A DNA stretch of 64,000 bases from contig JAJJXM010000011.1 in NCBI GenBank assembly GCA_024516155.1, forward strand, positions 653,501-717,500, given 5' to 3'. This DNA is from Pyronema omphalodes (taxonomy: Eukaryota > Ascomycota > Pezizomycetes > Pezizales > Pyronemataceae). A model generated the notes under the pieces. It was not told the DNA's origin. It made no database searches and saw nothing but the letters and a program-made list of their open reading frames with translations. Positions 31,401-47,370 of this stretch are shown in pieces (positions within the stretch are counted from its first letter, which is position 1; each line of letters begins with the position of its first letter). The position numbers and the translations under genes are program-made.

Positions 31401-34400
31401 TCCATTTATCTTTATCTTCTTGTCGTCTTGTCTTGGATACAAGTAGTATGTAGGTAGGTGTAGATATTGACCATATGTTTTCCATGTGTGGCATTTAAGA
31501 GTGCTGGAGTTTGGAAAATGTTTTTTGGGATCTGTTGAGATATAATATCTACAGTATCTATAGTATCGGTTTGAGTATATATATATATCTCGATCACCAA
31601 TATGGTGGTGAGGTAATCCTTACAGGAATCTCATGTTACGTGTACGTATGTACATCACAGCTATGTACATACAAAACACACGCAGTTAGGTAGGTAGGTA
31701 GATCGGTAGGTAAGCTTAAGGCTGGGCTTACGGTTTATGGTTTACGGTATATTGTCGTGATGGTCTATGGGTACTGTATATCTATATACCATTACGATAA
31801 CGAATTTCTTTTATAATCCGTGCTGTGGTATCCTACGGTATGGTTTCATGATTCATGATTTCATCTGCGGGGAGATGCGTGGATTGGAGATATGGATAAC
31901 GGATGTTAGTTGTTGTCAGTTGAGTTGTCTACCATATGTACTTCCACGTTGATGCTGATGATGATGATGTGAGTACTAAGTGAGAGTTGTAATTTTTTTT
32001 CAGCTGAGAGATTCTCTGTATGTATGTAGCTCTGGTAACTTTTGGGAACTTCTGGTAGCCTTTGGCAAGCTCAAAAAAAAATACTACGTATGTATATCTT
32101 CACCATACACTTGTACGGCACAATACAGCTGGATGCAGTTGATCGGCTTTTTCCTCGCCAATCGCAGTGATGAGTATCAGCAGGACTTACTCCCTTGTCT
32201 GGGATGCGTCAAACCAATTAAGGAGATGCTCTAGAGCAGCTGCAGGGCTAGCGTTTAAGCTTAAGAAAAGAAAGAAAAGGCTCCGTTCAAGACTTCAAGT
32301 CGACTCGCGATTTCATTCACAACCACGTTGTGGTGACGATTTCGGACCGAACATCTACCTAGAGATGAAGTATGTATGTATTATGGTGCCAGAATAGTAT
32401 AGAGGTTTCGTGTATGGGGCCATAGCTTATGCAGACTTTTTTTCCTCCGAATAATATGGTTCTATACCTTCGTCTTTTCTCAGCGCAATCGTGCGAATAT
32501 GGTACAAATGTGACGCAGCCCCCGGAAAAATATCGGATGTGGAGAATTTTTGAATTCGATTTCATTCTGCTGGCATGGATGGCATGGCATGGCATGGCAT
32601 TTTTTTTATCGGCGGTGGAGACGAGCTGTCGGTGTCTAGGTAGGTGCACCGAACCTTCCTTTTAGCTCCTAGAAAGATAGCAGCTGGCTGGCCGCTGCTG
32701 AGGCATAAAAAAGCTCGACGCGAGCGAGCTGCAACGCCAAATGGGTCCTCGCTTGACCGGCAGTTATCTGAGTCCAAATCGTGGCATGGATGATTCGCTC
32801 TCACTCGATGATTCTTTCGCAGTGCTCTGGGATAACGATATCAAATGGGTCGTTGCGGTGTGGAAGTAAAAGTACGCCTTGCCAAAAGTACTAGATAAAG
32901 CTATCCCATGATCTTGGCGAGGTGATGTGGTGTTAACTTTCGATTCTCCTTCTCAGCTTATCCTCTCCTCTCCTCTTTTCGAGGCAGAAGCTATGGTCAC
33001 TCCAGTCTCAAGATACAGGGGTGCTCGGCCATAACCGGGAGCCCTAACCCTGAAGCCTAACTCAAATGAGGTTTAAGACGATCACATATTCCAGCTCGGC
33101 GACGGGGATACTCGGAAGACGAAGATCCGTCGGACAAGGGCACTGATGGATTTAAGCTGCCTGCCCAGTCCGCTCTAGAGTATTTAGAGCCAAGCCAGCC
33201 TCTACCCAAGGATATCGTTCGTATAAGGGTACACCCGTCCGGTCCCAGCGTATTCTTGTACAGAGGTTTGACTGTACATAGCAGAACTGGCATTGCGCCG
33301 ACGCACAGGCATTCCCGCCTTTTCATCGACCTTGCGGAGAAACAAGCACGGCCAAGCCATCCAAGTTCTTAGACAGACCCCGTGCTACTTTGGAGGAGAC
33401 AGGGAAGTCAACCCGAACAAAAACAAAGCTCCTCGGTTGCAACACACAGGGTGATCTCGTGCGAATTGCGAATACAAGATGAATTGTGGAAAAAGTTGCT
33501 TGCGGCTAATTTCTTTCGGAGATGTCAGACGGTTTTTTTTTTTTTTTTTTTTTTTTTTCGAGGAGCTTCGATCGGAAATCTCATCCCCTACATAGCCTTG
33601 GTGCGTGGTGGCAAAGATAGAAACAAAAGAAAACTAAAAACATCTTCTGTGGCGCCCGATTACCAAAACTGGTTTAAATAAGGTACCCGTGTGGGCAAGG
33701 AACCCGCTGGTTCCTGACGCCAGACGTCAGTGGCGCCTTTCTTGCTAACCTCATCTGAGATAGCTTCCTCATCCGCATCACTTTGCTAGAGCAAGCTGTC
33801 GGTAAACTTTTTTTATACACAACTTGCGCAACAACGTGTCGATCTAGAGACTCAAGCATTGATACTTATCCGGGGGACGCTTGCAGTCTCGTTTTAAATT
33901 GATGGTCAGTCAATTTATGGTGACTGACAATCAGCGGCATTCACATGGAGAAAGCAAGTGACCCCAGGGTAGAGTCAGAGTCGATGGGTTCAAGTGCTGT
34001 TTTACAGACCTCATGCTCAGGAACGTGACAGGCGCCAACGTGTGCATAAACTCTGTTTGGTTCACCACGAGACGCGGCGGCTGGGCATGACGGTTTCGTT
34101 GCTTCCTTCTCGGGCCAGAACGGACGCGACCTGCCACCGAACGTGTTACGAGTAACGTCATGCAGTTTCTGGATTAGCGCGGATAGTTAGTGATCTTGAT
34201 GAACTAAAGCTCAGCTCACCTCCAAGCTTTGCTCTACATATGGCACGAGTACATCATGCTTCCTCTTTAATGACAGGCCGTTTCCCGATATCAACTTACC
34301 AACCCTGTGGTTATTATCCTCAAGCTTTCTTGTCCCTGCTATGTCTGTTACAGAGCTGCACAAGGATTGTCTGGTGGCTCATCTGACTCCCCGGATCTGG

Positions 34401-37400
34401 CATTGTAACCTTCTACCTCATAGTGACCGCGGTACCGGGTTCTCTCAAAACGATCCCCCGTTGTGATGAGACGAAATCGATGTAGGGTTCCATCCCCAAA
34501 TTCACTTACCGGCGAAATCTGTGTCTCCGGCCGATAGAGTCTCCGGCGTTAATGGCGTATGTACGATTCAAGTGCCGTCTTGGCTACGCAGAGCCTACCA
34601 ATAGAAACAAGAATGACTGGATATACTTCACCCTCTGTTCACCATTCATCATCGTTCCCGTCAAGTTGGAATTTACAATTCGGATAGTAATGAGACACTC
34701 TTTGGGTCTGTTACTGAGGCGTAAAAGAAACTTGATCTCATTCCGGGCGTGAGAAATGATACCCAAATGGTCACTATGGGTAAAAAGATTCCATACTTTT
34801 AAACCTGGAATTTTGTATCCAATTCTACCGCCGTAGGACATAGCATGATATATTTCATGCTAAACGTTTAGATTACAACCGTCTGTGTGCTCATAGGGAA
34901 TAGCGGCGTGAGACTTGAGAGAGGTGGCTACCCCGGATGCACTGCCATAAACGAAATTGCCCGTGGCTCTTTTTAGAAACAACATGTCTTCTTGGCCGGA
35001 TAACAATTCTCGATACTTGAATGAGGAGGGGAATAAATTGCTCCATGTCAAAGTTAATAGTTCATCTCTTTGATTACAATATTCAATGGCTATTGCGTTG
35101 CATGAGTGGCTGTGGTTGATTAGCTCGATAAGTCGCTTGTCGTGAAGGGCATGTACCACAAAACATGCGCCCAACCGTCATCCGTTTACCTATTCAATCG
35201 AAGATTTTCAAAACAAACAAGCAAACAAACCTCAACCGAAACATGCAAGTGCAAATACTACGCACACGCGGCTACACTACAGCCTGCAGAACGATCGGAT
35301 AAACCCTTGATGGAATTAACGAACGGGAAACATGTCATGCTTAAGGCCTAAGTGCGATACATATACATATACATAGTCATCAGTCTCCCTGTCTTGTCAA
35401 TGCGCTTGCACCCGATCTCCGGAACCAGTGCAATTTAGTCCGTGCTCTACGCTTTGTTTGCCCCTTGGTATCGTCTGCGTGTCTATCGGAGCTCTAACGG
35501 AAGTTTCCTACTTGGTATCCCTGGCTTACGTATTTTCGAAAGTGAACATCATGATGTTTTTTGGTTGATCAGGAGGGATAGCTTCATCACAGTGATATGT
35601 ATCAGCATGGGAACTACTTAAAGTGGTTGTTGATGATGATGTAGGTGGGTAGCTTTTATGTCCATGCATGTGGGGAACGAGGCAAGGACCTCAACTCTGC
35701 AGAACACTGGTGGTTGATAGGAGCAAGCACGGACATTTTCCCCGGCCAGTGACCGACATCTCTAGAAAGCGAGAGTGGCTCAGTGGGGGGGGGGGGGGGG
35801 TATTTCTGCGTTTAAATATAGGGCTTCTAATGAAACGGTTTTATGCACATGTAAGTGTGTACTATCATAAGGTGTAAGTAATTGAAGATTTCAAAAGGTT
35901 TTAACTTTGAAGTTTCCACGGTTCTTCTGTCAGGGCGAACACACAAAAAAACATCTCGTCGGTATATCGGGACACAGCAGCAGGCACTGGAAACGCGGAT
36001 CCATTCAGCAGCGACCTCTTTCTCCTCCTCCTCCTTGACAAAGCTCGAGCATCCGATCACATCACCTCACCTCACATATTCTATCTATCCGCACCGGCAG
36101 CGAGACGCATATCACTTTCGTTAGGGGCTCCGCTGCGGAAGATACTCTACGTAGCACCGACCAGCTGCCATCACCGGTGTGCGCAAGATAGTTCCTCCCT
36201 TCCCGGGGGATCGATCGTCAACGCAGCTCAACTGCATTTCACGAGTGGTGGTGGTGGTATAGTAGCAGCAGCCGCATCTGTAGAGGGGATTCGTTCGTTC
36301 AACAAGCAGGAGTTAGCAGCAGCAGAAGCAGAAGCAGAAGCAATAGCCGCATCTGTAGGGGGGATTCGCTCGTTCGGTCGGTTGTTCAGCAGCAGAAGCA
36401 GAAGCAGCAGCAGGAGAATTCTCCATTCTCCATCTCCACTCGTTTCACCAGCCATCAAGGCCAGCCACTCATTCCTCTTTAATCCTCCATCTCTCCATCC
36501 GTCCATACGCAACATATCCAAGAACTACACCATATTATCGTTTTCCCAAAAAAGATCTGCTGAACCACAATATATCTCTTCTCTTCGTGCTGCATCTGTA
36601 GACGGATAGCCACACGCACATCACCAACTTCCCAATTATCCGTTCACCCCCAGCACAAGTACCACAAGCACCACCACTACCACCAAAACTACCACCACAA
36701 CCACAAACCATAACCACAACCATCACCCCTAAATCACCACTAATCACACGCTCATCCCATCCCTTGCCTACTGTGCTGTAGAGTACTCCCCGCCATCCCC
36801 CCCCCCCCCTCGATACCCTCGCAATTTTTTGATCGATTCTTTCTTTGTTCTTCGTCCTCCTCTCCACCAACCTAACCAAGCTCCCTCTCTTCCCCCCCCA
36901 GTCGTTCACTGCCGCCCCCAAAATCGGTTTCTTCACCTGTCTCCCACCCGCCCTTCTCTCTGCCGCCGAGCTCCCGCTACTCTGGGCCTCCCAGAACACT
37001 TCCTGTCTAGTGTGTGTTGCTAGGCTGGCCGTCCAAGCTGCACCTCTTCCTCGCTCTCTCTTTCGGCTGTGAACCCGCTAAAAAGTGCTTCCTCTGTGAC
37101 GACGAACCATCTTCTCTACCCTTTTGATCTTTCGCTGTCCCTGTCGCCCTCATCCGCTCTCTGCTTGTCTGCCACCCTCGCTCGCTGCTTCTCCAAAGGC
37201 TCAAGACTCCTCCGAAACCGCATCCCCCCCCCCCCCTCCACCCCCCTCCCACTGCTCAATACCACTCTTTTCTATTCACAGATGCCCGACGCAGACACGG
37301 CAGTAATTTATTGAGTCCTTTACTACTGAGTCCTTCTCCCTCGTCACCGCCTCAGCCCTTTTTTAGGCCCCAGTACAGCTCCAAGTCTCACATCTTCTTC

Positions 37401-37670
37401 TCTCCACGACACCTCGCATTGTGTATCTCGGAAATTACCATTCAGAGCAATCGTCCGTTCTCGACCGTCTGGGTGTACACCATTAACCGCTTTTCGACAC
37501 CGGACCCCCGTTCGTTGGAGTCACTTGCTGACGCCCTGTATCCAATCCTGTCATCACTAAGCAGTTGAATCGTACAAGCTTGTCAACACCCCTTGCGTAT
37601 CCGACGGCCGCAGAGTCGGCTTGTTTTTCTCTTTTTCTTATTCATATCATTCCCATCTTTCTGAGGCTAT
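28412..37670. other. Long non-coding stretch (9.3 kb)
   Basis: No gene of recognisable family. It contains simple sequence: TTTCT runs at about 30781-30830, G runs at about 31127-31142 and 35786-35800, a T run at about 33533-33560, and AGCAGAAGC runs at about 36317-36415. One pogo-type terminal repeat lies near 33273. The last ~900 bp (36780-37670) are rich in C and T, as expected for the promoter and leader of the next gene. Confidence 0.55.
33170..33273 (-). mobile_element. Possible remnant of a pogo/Tc1-type DNA transposon end
   Basis: On the minus strand a TA is followed by CAGTCAAACCTCTGTACAAG, then CTGGGACCGG and CTTATACGAACGATATCCTTGGG. This resembles the terminal repeats of pogo/Tigger-like elements. 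I did not find a partner end nearby, so it may be a truncated copy or chance. Confidence 0.3.
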
Positions 37671-40568
37671 ATGCCTATCAAATTTCCAAAGTTTACGCGT
37701 CGGAAATCCGTTGGGAACGCCCTCGAAGCCAAGTACGAGCCCGCGAGCCAAACCAACAACGACGACCACCACGATACACCGACATCTAAAGAGTCTTCCA
37801 GCTCCGGCTCAGGATTTCGTGTCCTCCCGCGAAACAGGTGTGTACACGTCCCTATTGCATGCACATAAACCTGATCCACATCTAACGCTTAATACAGAGG
37901 TAGTGCACAAACGCCTGCGATTTCCACGAACGCGGGTTCAGAGTACTATGCTGTATCGCAGAATCGATTAAGTTCGCATTCTACTTTGCCCAGTGCTGAT
38001 ACACCACAAACCCCTGACGACTACCGACCCGTTGATCCTTATCACTCTTCCGGTGGTAAAGGTCAGAATTTCGGGCCGCAACGACAGTCTGTTGGAAGCA
38101 CTCTTAGCCCGCCCTATACTCGTGGAAGTAGCAGTGGTCCAGTGAACGTACCCAAGCTTGAGACGGACTTGGATACTTCATCTCTCTTCGGGGACGATAT
38201 GTTTGATTTCTCGAAATCAAAAAAGGATAGCAAGGATTCACGAGTCACGCCTACAGCTCCCAAACTAGCTCAAAACGCGATCATCAGTACGGTATGCATC
38301 ACACCACAATTGTGATATACGTCTTACTCACTGCATGAATAGGGTGATAATCACTATAATATCCCACCAGTCCCCCCAGCTGCCACCCCCCGCGCCTACA
38401 ACAACATTTTTGCAAGCTCTCAACATATGGATTCAGACAGACCTAATAACAACGAATCATCCCCCTACCATTGGGATTCGAATACTCCGGACGACCAGCC
38501 TACCGGCGTCAATGCCTCGCGAAATCCGCGTAATTTGACACCAGGTCAAAAGCCAACCCACCCGTTTAAGCACTCAAGGACGGATTCGTTAGAAGCGCCA
38601 AGCAGAGGCATACAGAAACGTGGCACGGGTGACACTACTGCCAATCTTAAAAGAGCAAGTGTTGCCGTTAGAGGCCCTTCACCGTCATCGATCCAAGACG
38701 ATGATGCTGCCATTGTCGCTAATTCTGCACGACGCTCACGGGGATCTTCACCGACTAGGCGACCATCCGACACGTCGAAAGATGGAGACAGCGGTTGGGA
38801 GGAACGGGCTCCCACGCCGTCCGACCAGGGCGCTACTAAGACTGCGAATAAGCCCGCACCCACAGCTGGTGCTGGTCGCGAATTGATTGATGCCGTTGAG
38901 CCTGTCGAGGATTTGGATTTGTCTTTCTCTGCCGCTTTGGCCGCCAGATACGAAAGCACCGAGCATCAGACACAACAAAAGCCAACTGGACGCGTTTTGA
39001 CACGTGCGCAATTCGAAAAAATGCAACAACAACAAGATGATCAGAGACGGTTAGCAGGAAAGCAAGCGGATGACGATGAGAGCGATGAGTCGGATTACGA
39101 AGAGGAGACGGAAGCTGAGAAGGTCAAAGAGATGGCTAAGCAGCGTGCCCGGCAAGAGGCTCATTTATCTGTCTACAGACAGCAGATGATGAAAATTTCT
39201 GGCACCGATCCTTCGGACGTGCCATTGCTCGGAATTAATACAAGACAGTCGATGAGCACTTCTGCGTTGCCTCTTTCTCTTAACATGGACCCCGGATCCA
39301 GCGGAAAGAACTCGGATGAGGAGGATGAAGAGATCCCACTTGGAATTCTTTTGGCCCACGGTTTCCCTGCGAAGAATAGGCCTCCGACTAGACTTTCGAC
39401 AGCAAGTTCGCAGCCCAACTTGAGGGCCGCAGCCCAACAGCAATCTGGACCTCTTCCACCTTTTGCCAGAAATCTCCCTCAGGACCCATACAACCTCGGA
39501 GCTAGCATAATCAACCCTATGAACCGTATGTCGCTGGCTTACGGAGGTGGAACGGGCCCTAGATCGGTCACCGGTGGTTCCGTATACGGAGGGGAGAGCC
39601 CACAGCCTCGTGGTCCTCAAGGATTAGTCGGTGAAATCATGCGTGCGGAAGAGCAGAAAGCAGCTCGTAAAGCAATGGGAGGTCATGCAGCGGCAAGATT
39701 CAATCAGCCCGCTCATACTGACCCCTTTAAACAAGACCCATTCAACAGACCTGTTTCCCAGGGCGGTGGCGGACTTCTTGGTACACTTGGTGGTGGTGGT
39801 GGCGGTATGAACGGCAATGTAGGAATGGGAATGGGAATGGGTGGTGGTATGGGTATGCAGGGAATGGGCATGAATGGCGGAATGATGGGCATGGGTGGAA
39901 TGGGAATGGATCCTATGCAGGCGCAGATCCAAATGCAACAGCAGTACATGCAAATGCAGATGCAAATGATGCAAATGCAGATGATGCAGGGGCAACAGTC
40001 GCCATTACTGCCTCCGATGGGCATGATGGGCCAGCAGCAGAGACCTTCATCTATGATGACTATGAATCAGTCGATGACTGGTCTTCAGGTTCCTCCTATG
40101 CCTGGACAGCGTGCTATGAGCATGGTGGAGAGTCAATTCCCCCAGCTTCCCCCAATTCCAAACACTATGCGCAACTCGTACGCTCCCTCGGTTGCAGCAA
40201 GCCAGCGACGTGGTTCGGCGGTCGGTGGTGCCTTGAATAACTTCCTCGGTCCCTCAGGATACACACCTTCCATTGCTCCATCGGAACGCAGCACTGTTGG
40301 ACAGCCTTCTCGTTACCGGCCAGTTTCATACCAGCCTCCTGCTAACGGCGCAGGCAACAGGGCGTCCAGCCTTACCTCCAGGAGCGGTCAGGATTGGAAT
40401 AAGAAGACTCCGGGACCTTCCAACCTTAAGAAGTCAGCTGCTGATTCCGACGAGGAGGACGACCAGTGGGCGGAGCTTCAAAAGAAGCGTGAGGGATTGA
40501 AGAAAAAGAAGGAGTCTGGAGGTTTTAAGGGAATGCTCGGCTTTTCGTCCGCGACTACCACTGCCTAA
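37671..40568 (+). CDS. Conserved-looking fungal protein, acidic and Met/Gly/Gln-rich, 928 aa, function unknown
   Basis: The exons are 37671-37837, 37898-38291 and 38343-40568. The introns of 60 and 51 nt have GTGTGT/CAG and GTATGC/TAG ends, the first with CTAAC. The start MPIKFPKFTRRKS is the first ATG giving the full frame. A Ser/Pro-rich, disordered N-terminal half is followed by DLDLSFSAALAARYES at about 380 and an acidic, then charged helical stretch at about 430-475 (DDDESDESDYEEE, then EKVKEMAKQRARQEAHL). The short ordered-looking motifs EEIPLGILLAHGFPAKNRPP and LPPFARNLPQDPY follow, and then a Met/Gly/Gln-rich segment at about 667-775 (GMGMGGGMGMQGMG). The C-terminus is Lys-rich after EEDDQWAELQKKREG. 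No catalytic domain seen. I do not know its function. Confidence 0.85.
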
Positions 40569-43500
40569 TTGGATTGGACTGTCTACCACAACTAGCATGA
40601 GGAATTGTGCATCGGTGTTCTTTCGGCCATCGTTCTTTTTTCTTTTTTCTTTTTGGGGGGACGGTTGCAAATTTCCCTTTTGTTTCCTTTTATTCGGTTG
40701 GTTTGTTTTAGAAAGGGCTTTTCTTTTTTTTTTTCAACGACGATTATTTTTCAACTGAGGTTACGCATACCACGCAACATCGAAAACATATTCAGGCATT
40801 TATCGGCGCAAGAAGAGATATTTGGGCGGTAGTAATGTTTCACCCAAATCTCTCTGGTTTTTTTTTTATCATATTGGCGGTATCTGATTTTTGTGCTTTT
40901 CTACTCTCTCTTTGATTTGGCAAGTCTTTGTTTCATGGCAGGCGGATACCTATATTCTGAGTTCTAGGTGGTTTAATTGTAGAGATGTCAGAACTTTTGC
41001 TGTTAATCTGTGTGTGAAATGGAACTTACTGGATTGCGATTTGTAAGAAGAGGATGGAAATGCTTTCTCGGAGTCATTATACTTACAAGCGCGTTATTAT
41101 CTCTCCGCTATTTTTGAGGAGCCAACCTGTTCATATATCCTTGCTGTTTTCTTTCTATTCTTTTTTTTTTCTACTTTTATCGGTTTTATTGAGATGGATA
41201 TCTTTTTTTAAAATACCCCTTTGGATACTCACTCGACCAGTATTAAAGCGCAATAATACTGCGAGTCTATCCATCCATCCAAACTGTCCCTTATAATATC
41301 TGCTTTATGAGTTTGTGGTCTTATTTAGCAGTCTGTTTATTTCTGTTGTGTTTTTTCTGATGTGCGGTTTTGGGCGTATAGCTGGGTATAGTCTTTAGTG
41401 TAATTTATGTGCAGATGGGTGTGAAAGAGAAACAAAAAAGTCACTTTATGAAGCTTTGTTTTTTGTTTTTAATAGTTGGCTTTGTTTTTTTTTTCTTTTT
41501 TTTTTGTTTTGTTTTGTTGTGCGTTATTTATTGCATTAGAAAGGGTGGTTTTTGAAGGCTTATTTTATGTTGTTATTTTTTTTTTTCTTTTTTTCGGTGA
41601 AATACATACAGTGAATATTTGAATGGGGATTTGTATATAGAAACGTTACTTACACTCACACTGATAACTGTTCAAAAATCTCTCCCCCTCTCTCCCTCTA
41701 CTTCGAATTCTCTGTAAGTTTTATATACGGAGTTGAGAAAAAAAACTTTCTCTGTGTAATGACACATGAATTAACCTAATCTAACCTAATCTAACTCACC
41801 CACCCACCCCGTCCTTGAAGCGATGTACACACTGAAGTTCAAACTATATGCAGGGGTCCGTGACTCCCTCCCGTACGGAAACACCCGGGAGATCGTCACA
41901 TGGTTGTGAAACTTACCCAGCTTGCCCAGCTTACCCAGCTTGTCCGCAGCCCGCTTACCCAGCCCCCACCCCTCAAAAAAAAAATCTTTCTGGAAATACT
42001 CATGCTACAAGGTACGTAAATATATATATATATACCGAATAATTTCTATCGTATCGAATTAGAATTATTACAGTATATATACCTCATACAAAGTGCCAGA
42101 GTGGAAATATATGGTGGTTGGTATTGGTACGGGTTGATTTTCATGGGACGCGTAAGCTGAGGTATGGGGATATGGGGAAAGTAATCAATGATGGGAACTT
42201 AGGAACTTGGAGGGGGACTGGTTGTTGGGTAGGTTTAAGCTGGATGGGGATGCATGGGATAGGATGGGATGGGATGGGATTGTTAAGACTGGAATTGATT
42301 TGATTTGATTTGACTGGAATTGATTTGACTGTATTGTATCATGTAAGAATCAGTCACTGTGAATCCCGTACCCCGGAAGCATAAATCATAAAGAATATAC
42401 ATATCCCGTGATGGATACGCGGGTGATGCGGCGGGTTGCGGGTAGGTGGGATGCTGGTGGGATGCTGGTGGGGTGGTGAGGTAGGTGCACATGTCCAGAT
42501 GAAAATCTTAGGGTTTAGGTTAATTAACGCATCAGGGGGGTGGGGGTAGGTTATTCCCTTGTGTTATGTATAGTATTAGTATTAGTACTAGTATTAGTAT
42601 TAGTATGCAGTATGTTATCTCAAAACTAGACTAGACACCAGATGTCGCGTGAGTTTTGTCTTTGTTTAACCAATCGTTTTTTTTGGCTTTGGCTTTGGCT
42701 TTGGTATGGGTTTGTGGGGGTTTTTTTTTCTAGAAGGAATGGAATTGGTGCGTCTTGGGGTGAATATGCTTGTAGGTAGGGGAAAACTATTTTTTTTCTC
42801 GACTCGCTGTTATTTCTGGTGGTTATTTGGGGGAAAGTATAGATAAAGAGAGGGAGGTCTTTTATTTATATATTATTGGATAATATTGGATGCTATTTCT
42901 GCATTGGATGGTATTGAATGCTATTGGATGCTATTGAATACTATTGGTGGTACTATTGGATACTATTGGTGATACTATTCGCGAAATCTAGTAGATGGTC
43001 ATAGCGGCCGAAATCTGCCATATATATCCTCCCCGAGATTTAGCCCGTGATCCCGCCCCGACGTCATTTCCGTGGGAACTTGCTTATCCGATGGGAATAA
43101 AAATTGTTAAGAATAGAGAAAACGCCTCATATTAATTTATTTTCTGCCTCGGGATAATTCTGTTTAATGGAATTTCTGTTTATAGATCCCGTCTAATCAT
43201 TTATTTGTTTGGAGCTTCATGAGCAGTGCGCATGAGCCCTAATTACTCATATGTGATCCACCACTTGCTTCACATCCATTATATCATATTTTTGGCTTAT
43301 CACGAACTCGACTATAGGTTCACTTCTCGAAAAAAAAAATATATTCAATACCGATGATATCTCGGTACTTTCTGTAAATTCATACGCTTCATCCCCGGCC
43401 GAGCGCACGAAGTCCGAGATTCCTCCGAGTTTGAACGGTAAAGAAAAAATCACGGTCATCTAACTCTTTCAGGTCTATAAACTCCACGGAGATGTACTTC

Positions 43501-44445
43501 AAGTTTCTGCTATTTGACGACCGTATGAAAAATTGTTCCGTCGATCATGGCTTGCCCAATGTAAATGCTCCGGAAACCGAATGAAGTTACGCTCCTCGTA
43601 CAACCAATCGCACCCACCTTCATCTTATTCTCATGTAGGAATGTCACTCCACCTCAGGAAATATTTTGCTCTGCTGGCAAGCCCAAAGACCATTCTTTCG
43701 GTTCCCCCTCAGTTTAGATTACCGAGTGACAGTTTGTGTACGTGGCTCGCTTCAGGAGAACCCGGCGGGAGTAGAAGCGACCGTGCTCAGCTCGATCCAA
43801 GTCAACGAGCAATTCCACAGATCTGTTTGTAAAATACTCAAGATTAAAGAAAGAAAAAAATGCATTTTAAAGCTCGAGGAAGCCTTATTGTAGGGTTGCT
43901 TTTCTGCCACGTCGCGGACTCGGCTCTGGGTTCACGCCACAGATTCTCACCAGCCACGGGTGTGGCAAGGCGCTAGTAATTAACGTCCTTGCAATCACCG
44001 CCTTTGATGCACACACCCGTCAACATCATCAGCCAATATCGTCTGCCCTGCGTTCGTTGCGTTCCTTCGTTGTAATTAATTTCGCCCCCTAATCGCGCTA
44101 TACCATTTCTTCGTCGACAATAGACAGTTCCTCAGTCCTCGGTTCGTCAAGTCCCGTCGCGCGTCGCCCTTCCCCGGAGTGTCGGTTCAGCTTTGCGCCC
44201 CTCGGTTTGGTGCGGCTTTGGAATATACCTTCAAGTTAACCCCCACAACAGCTACCGGTCTGGATCTGCTATCATCCCTCAAAGTGGGATTTCGGAATCG
44301 GCTGCGGTTGGGACGCAAGGGAAGGAAGGCCGAGGATATTAAGGTTCGAGAGAGAAAATCGAGGGATAGGGATTGGAATAGGAGCAACAGCTGGGAAAGG
44401 GGAAGTGAAAGGGAAAGGGACACGCAGGAGGTTAGGAACGGTGAT
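40569..44445. other. Non-coding stretch between the 928-aa gene and the kinase gene
   Basis: T-rich 3' flank to about 41600, then simple repeats: CCCAGCTT(G/A)-type at 41905-41960, GGGAT(A/G) at about 42245-42282, ATTAGT at about 42570-42608, and an 11-bp-like TATTGGATGC array at about 42880-42970. The last ~350 bp lead into the kinase gene. Confidence 0.55.
42880..42975 (+). repeat. Imperfect ~11-bp tandem repeat (TATTGGATGCTA type)
   Basis: TATTGGATGCTATT, TATTGAATGCTATT, TATTGGATACTATT and TATTGGTGATACTATT follow one another with small length changes. Confidence 0.7.

Positions 44446-47370
<2,925 letters not shown>

Noticed and set aside
36780..37670. Overlapping open frames upstream of the 928-aa gene
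   Set aside because: Frames are open on both strands because the region is C/T-rich with few stops; no domain or splice structure supports coding.
44179..44445. Upstream extension of the kinase reading frame
   Set aside because: The frame is open but has no ATG before 44446, and its composition (Arg/Glu runs) is unlike the start of related kinases.
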